DNA from: Vibrio sp. HI00D65
GTDB lineage: Bacteria > Pseudomonadota > Gammaproteobacteria > Enterobacterales > Vibrionaceae
Assembly (NCBI RefSeq): GCF_001635455.1
Contig: NZ_LWEH01000035.1
Coordinates: forward strand, 1 to 45,107
Reading direction: 5' to 3'
Length of the DNA stretch: 45,107 nt
Shown: positions 42,656 to 45,107 of the stretch, in pieces
Layout of the letters: each line of letters opens with the position of its first letter
Position numbering within the stretch: the first letter of the stretch is position 1
The notes under the pieces: model-generated
What the model saw: the letters and a program-made list of their open reading frames with translations, nothing else
What the model was told of the DNA's origin: nothing
The model's database searches: none
Translations under genes and position numbers: made by a program

Positions 42656-42703
42656 CTTTTTACGCTTCTCAATGTAGATCTTGATTAGATTTGCAACTTA
42701 ATG

Positions 42704-42750
42704 TTGGACACAACTGAGTTAGGAAGTGCCAACTATGAAGGTTCTGGACA
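42704..42750 (+). repeat. dispersed repeat copy D
   Basis: TTGGACACAACTGAGTTAGG, AAGTGCCAACTATGAAGGTT, CTGGACA. Joins the right-hand segment of copy A (TTGGACACAACTGAGTTA) to the CTGTGAAGGTTCTGGACA segment of copies B and C. Lies at the left boundary of the integron array. Confidence 0.75.
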
Positions 42751-42878
42751 AAACCTTGTTAGCTTAAATGACTTAGTTGCATCAAGATCAGTTATGAAAA
42801 AGTATCTTGAAACCATAGTCTCTTGTTATAAATACATTGCTTACAAGCATCCCGCTTAAATTCTCACAACACAGAGAA

Positions 42879-43448
42879 TTACTCTTTGTCTAAATGTAGT
42901 TGGCAGTTGATCTTCTCGAAGCCAATTAGTGTCTTAGAATATATAAGGCTAACTGTAGCGGGCAGATTTTTCTCAATAATGTGGTTGTAATATCCCCGAC
43001 AAGTTATGCTTTTCCCGTCATCAGAAACCACTACTAACGCTGCTCGGGATCTTCCAATAGTCGTTGACTTTGACTCAAGTATGCTCAGCCCAGTAGTCAC
43101 TCTTTTATCTAGCTCAATACTTTGATCAATCGTCGAAAGTAAAAAAGTTGTTGCTACCCATAATAAGAAAGCAACTGTTGACTTCGAGTATTTTTCATAC
43201 CAACGGTTTTTCTTAGGCCCATATTGTTTGAATGTACTGCTTTCAACCGGAGTCTGATTTCGAGACTGTATCCTAATAAATTTCACAGCAAACATTAAAT
43301 AGACAACGACAGCAGATACAAGCATTACTACAGCAGAGTAAAGAAAATTATGGGTTACATCATAGTTAATCTCTGAAAAAACGAAGATATAAAAGACCAA
43401 ACATATAGCTTCGCCTACAAACCAAAACTTCAATGTACTCTTCCTCAC
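42879..43448 (-). CDS. integron cassette protein with two-three membrane helices
   Basis: GTG 43448 start, 54 bp after the attC of the preceding cassette. 189 residues: two N-terminal hydrophobic helices (about 7-27, 35-57), a basic loop (KFIRIQSRNQ), a third helix (STVAFLLWVATTFLLS, about 88-107) and a soluble C-terminal domain containing DDGKSITCRGYYNHI. The outside domain carries the two cysteines. Last gene of the array; no attC follows its stop, instead repeat copy D lies 130 bp on, so the array end is broken. Function unknown. Confidence 0.7.
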   Translation of the reverse strand: MRKSTLKFWFVGEAICLVFYIFVFSEINYDVTHNFLYSAVVMLVSAVVVYLMFAVKFIRIQSRNQTPVESSTFKQYGPKKNRWYEKYSKSTVAFLLWVATTFLLSTIDQSIELDKRVTTGLSILESKSTTIGRSRAALVVVSDDGKSITCRGYYNHIIEKNLPATVSLIYSKTLIGFEKINCQLHLDKE

Positions 43449-43502
43449 ATTCGAATATGTATGCTTCCAAGAACCACCAGACTCAAAAGTAGATGGTATT
43501 TA

Positions 43503-43622
43503 TAACGCCCTGTTAAGGGGTGAGCAACGCAATACAAAATTCGACGCATACCGCTGTAAGCACTAAAACCAACGCATAGTGAAAATGCCGCGCGTTAAGA
43601 ATCCCTCTTGAACGGTTTGTTA
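43503..43622 (-). repeat. attC site 1 of chromosomal integron (VCR-like)
   Basis: 120 bp. Minus strand: TAACAAACCGTTCAAGAGGG, central AACGCGCGGCATTTTC, second half with ATTGCGTTGCTCACCCCTTA and end CAGGGCGTTA. Imperfect dyad with complementary ends, as in Vibrio cholerae repeats. Starts in the stop codon of the 43620-43958 gene. Confidence 0.93.
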
Positions 43623-43958
43623 TGTGCGTTGTTCGGTTCTTGCGGATTCTCGTTCTCGGTTCTCCTTCTCGATATTTACTTCAAGTGTCCGGAAATGTCC
43701 CATTGCAACCGTTGTAGCAACAACTGCCGTAGCAGGAGCCCACGCCCTCTCGTTGTATACAAGATTAGATAAAACAAACAACCAATGGTTTTCTGCAAGA
43801 ATCTTTACACCGAACGAAAGGCACATTTCATTGATTAGGGCCGAACTAGCAATTAGAAATATCGCAATAACTAAAAACTTCCCTAGCCAGTGGGCAAGCC
43901 AAGTGACAAATATAAGAAAATTATTCAACTTATACGGTATATCGATTAGAAGACTCAT
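43620..43958 (-). CDS. integron cassette membrane protein, 112 aa
   Basis: ATG 43958 with AAAGGT 6 nt upstream, 36 bp after the previous attC. Hydrophobic helices at about 12-42 and 60-88 (LIFVTWLAHWLGKFLVIAIF; WAPATAVVATTVAMG) and a charged C-terminal tail (EVNIEKENRERESARTEQRT). No family recognised. Ends inside attC site 1. Small membrane proteins are frequent among Vibrio cassettes. Confidence 0.72.
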   Translation of the reverse strand: MSLLIDIPYKLNNFLIFVTWLAHWLGKFLVIAIFLIASSALINEMCLSFGVKILAENHWLFVLSNLVYNERAWAPATAVVATTVAMGHFRTLEVNIEKENRERESARTEQRT

Positions 43959-43994
43959 AAGCTACCTTTTGTTTGTTCATTTCTCTAAAGCACA

Positions 43995-44115
43995 TAACGC
44001 CGCATTAAGTGGTGTGCAACGCGACCACTGAACTTAAAGTATTGTGCCGTAAACACTTAAACTGAAGCAAACCGAAAATGCCGAGCGTTGGGAATTCGTC
44101 TTAAATGCTTTGTTA
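43995..44115 (-). repeat. attC site 2 of chromosomal integron (VCR-like)
   Basis: 121 bp. Minus strand TAACAAAGCATTTAAGACGA, central CCCAACGCTCGGCATTTTCG, second half GTCGCGTTGCACACCACTTA, end TGCGGCGTTA. Its TAACAAA overlaps the stop of the 44113-44742 gene. Confidence 0.93.
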
Positions 44116-44742
44116 TATTTTGTTTTCAAACCATGTAAAGAAGTCTTCTTCAAGCCCCCTTGATTTATACTCATTCCATGCAAAGTACATCTTTTTGTAA
44201 TGTTCGAAATCACCATCACATCTATTTTTGCAAGCAGCCAATTCAGGAGTATCAGAAATTAAGGCATCACAGCGCTTTATCGCATCAATACAGGTTTTCT
44301 CCTCTACAACCAATCCTCTCGGTAATTCGTGTAATGCAAAATCTAACGTGTCTATATGGTGCAACATGAGCAATTGTTTTGCTTCATAGTTTTCCGAGTT
44401 TGACTGGAGAATTCTCTCAAGCAATAAGCTAGGTTCTAAACCAACTATTTTATATACGTCTTTGAAGCATGTAGCCTTAAATGCCCAAAGCATATATTTT
44501 TCGTTATTTAACTCTATTTCAGAAGACCATTGAATAAGTACTTTTTCCCAAATCTTAGGATGTTGTAATGGTATTTGTTGCTGACCATGATCAAAATACC
44601 CCACACAAAGCTCGTATATATACTTTTTTAAGTCTTCACCGTGAAGTGATTCAAAGTGACGAACCCTTTCTTCAAGTAATGGTTTCCACAACTTTTTAAC
44701 ACCGCTTTTTCTTGCTATAAAATACTCATTCCATTCAAGCAA
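44113..44742 (-). CDS. integron cassette protein, hypothetical, 209 aa
   Basis: Start placed at TTG 44742 (LLEWNEYFIARKSG) with GGAG 7 nt upstream. The frame stays open up to 44808, but those codons read through the neighbouring attC and are not credible. Soluble, helical, several Trp and paired Cys; repeated helix pattern (HPKIWEKVLIQWSSEI, EPSLLLERILQSNSENYEAK). No family recognised. Complete cassette: attC at 44762-44881 before it, its own attC at 43995-44115. Confidence 0.68.
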   Translation of the reverse strand: MLEWNEYFIARKSGVKKLWKPLLEERVRHFESLHGEDLKKYIYELCVGYFDHGQQQIPLQHPKIWEKVLIQWSSEIELNNEKYMLWAFKATCFKDVYKIVGLEPSLLLERILQSNSENYEAKQLLMLHHIDTLDFALHELPRGLVVEEKTCIDAIKRCDALISDTPELAACKNRCDGDFEHYKKMYFAWNEYKSRGLEEDFFTWFENKI

Positions 44743-44761
44743 CGTACTACTCCAAAAAATA

Positions 44762-44881
44762 TAACGCCCTGTTAAGGTGTGAGCAACGCAATACCGAAGC
44801 TCCCGCATACCACCTTAAACACAAAACGCAACGCATAGCAAAAATGCCAAGCGTTGCGAATCACTCTTAAACAGATTGTTA
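44762..44881 (-). repeat. attC site 3 of chromosomal integron (VCR-like)
   Basis: 120 bp. Minus strand TAACAATCTGTTTAAGAGTG, central GCAACGCTTGGCATTTTTGC, second half ATTGCGTTGCTCACACCTTA, end CAGGGCGTTA. Follows the partial gene at the window edge by 16 bp. Confidence 0.93.
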
Positions 44882-44897
44882 TGTGAAAATTACACGA

Positions 44898-45107
44898 TTA
44901 ACTATTAGCTTTGTTGATAATGTCTTTAAGCTCAGTGATTTGAGCTTCAGAAACACCTTGTTCAGACACAAGCCAATTTGTACATTCAACTGAACCAACG
45001 CAAGTATATACTCCCATTAAAGCCTGTGCCCATTTTTGTGCTAAGACTAGCATCGCGCCATCATTAACTTCAGCATTCTTCATGCTTGCTGCCCAAGAGG
45101 AGTATGT
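44898..45107 (-). CDS. integron cassette protein, hypothetical, partial at window edge
   Basis: Stop at 44898; ATG 45083 would give 61 residues, but the frame stays open to the edge (YSSWAAS before the Met), so the true start may lie outside. Contains VLAQKWAQALMGVYTCVGS and VECTNWLVSEQGVSEAQI, a helical protein with two cysteines. Its attC is site 3. No family recognised. Confidence 0.55.
   Translation of the reverse strand, partial: TYSSWAASMKNAEVNDGAMLVLAQKWAQALMGVYTCVGSVECTNWLVSEQGVSEAQITELKDIINKANS

Noticed and set aside
44743..44808. N-terminal extension of the 209-aa cassette protein to 44808
   Set aside because: Those codons are the translated 3' end of attC site 3, not part of the gene.
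1..45107. rRNA, tRNA genes, CRISPR arrays and intact transposases
   Set aside because: I saw no cloverleaf with conserved TTCGA arm, no rRNA blocks, no spaced repeats of CRISPR length and no DDE transposase or integrase reading frame.

Overview
The window looks like a chromosome segment of a Vibrio species (Vibrionaceae, perhaps the Splendidus group). Evidence: Vibrio/enteric-type orthologues of MgsA, HelD, YccS, YjjI/YjjW, YddG, YjjG, YiaY, YccF and OmpA, a vertebrate-type (class I) HMG-CoA reductase, moderate-to-low GC, and VCR-like attC sites of a Vibrio chromosomal integron at the right end. The species is inferred only.

Layout. 1-25.8 kb is mostly conserved chromosome: mgsA; a broken VOC gene; helD; yccS; two small Vibrio-type proteins; mvaA with a LysR gene; the glycyl-radical pair yjjW/yjjI behind a twin palindrome; a methyltransferase divergent from a LysR gene; a nonsense-broken NTF2-like gene; a CDF transporter with altered metal ligands; yddG; yjjG; an iron alcohol dehydrogenase; yccF; a doubly frameshifted threonine-aldolase-like gene; a coupled KefF/KefC-type pair; and a DUF819 membrane protein. 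Two small genes (58 aa at 17.0 kb, 41 aa at 19.6 kb) are easily missed.

26.2-29.1 kb holds a LysR gene divergent from a three-gene unit: NTF2-like, exported cupin, two-domain sulfurtransferase. I do not recognise this arrangement as a described system.

29.2-42.8 kb is accessory DNA: a decayed coding remnant, two poly-glycine lipoproteins, the last ~47 codons of tdh with its terminator (a likely island or deletion boundary), a phage baseplate remnant cut off beside a dispersed repeat, two GNAT genes, a headless beta-helix gene, a secreted protein and an intact ompA-like gene. At least two genes here are old integron cassettes (one with a degenerate attC at 35.7 kb, one with short non-VCR recombination sites at 38.2-38.7 kb). 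Four partial copies of a hairpin-bearing repeat lie at 35.1, 36.5, 38.8 and 42.7 kb, close to the breakpoints.

42.9-45.1 kb is the distal end of a chromosomal integron: four cassettes on the minus strand separated by three full ~120-bp attC sites. Cassette orientation places the integrase and attI beyond the right edge. Several genes carry single-base frameshifts in homopolymers or in-frame stops, so either recent decay or consensus errors should be considered.
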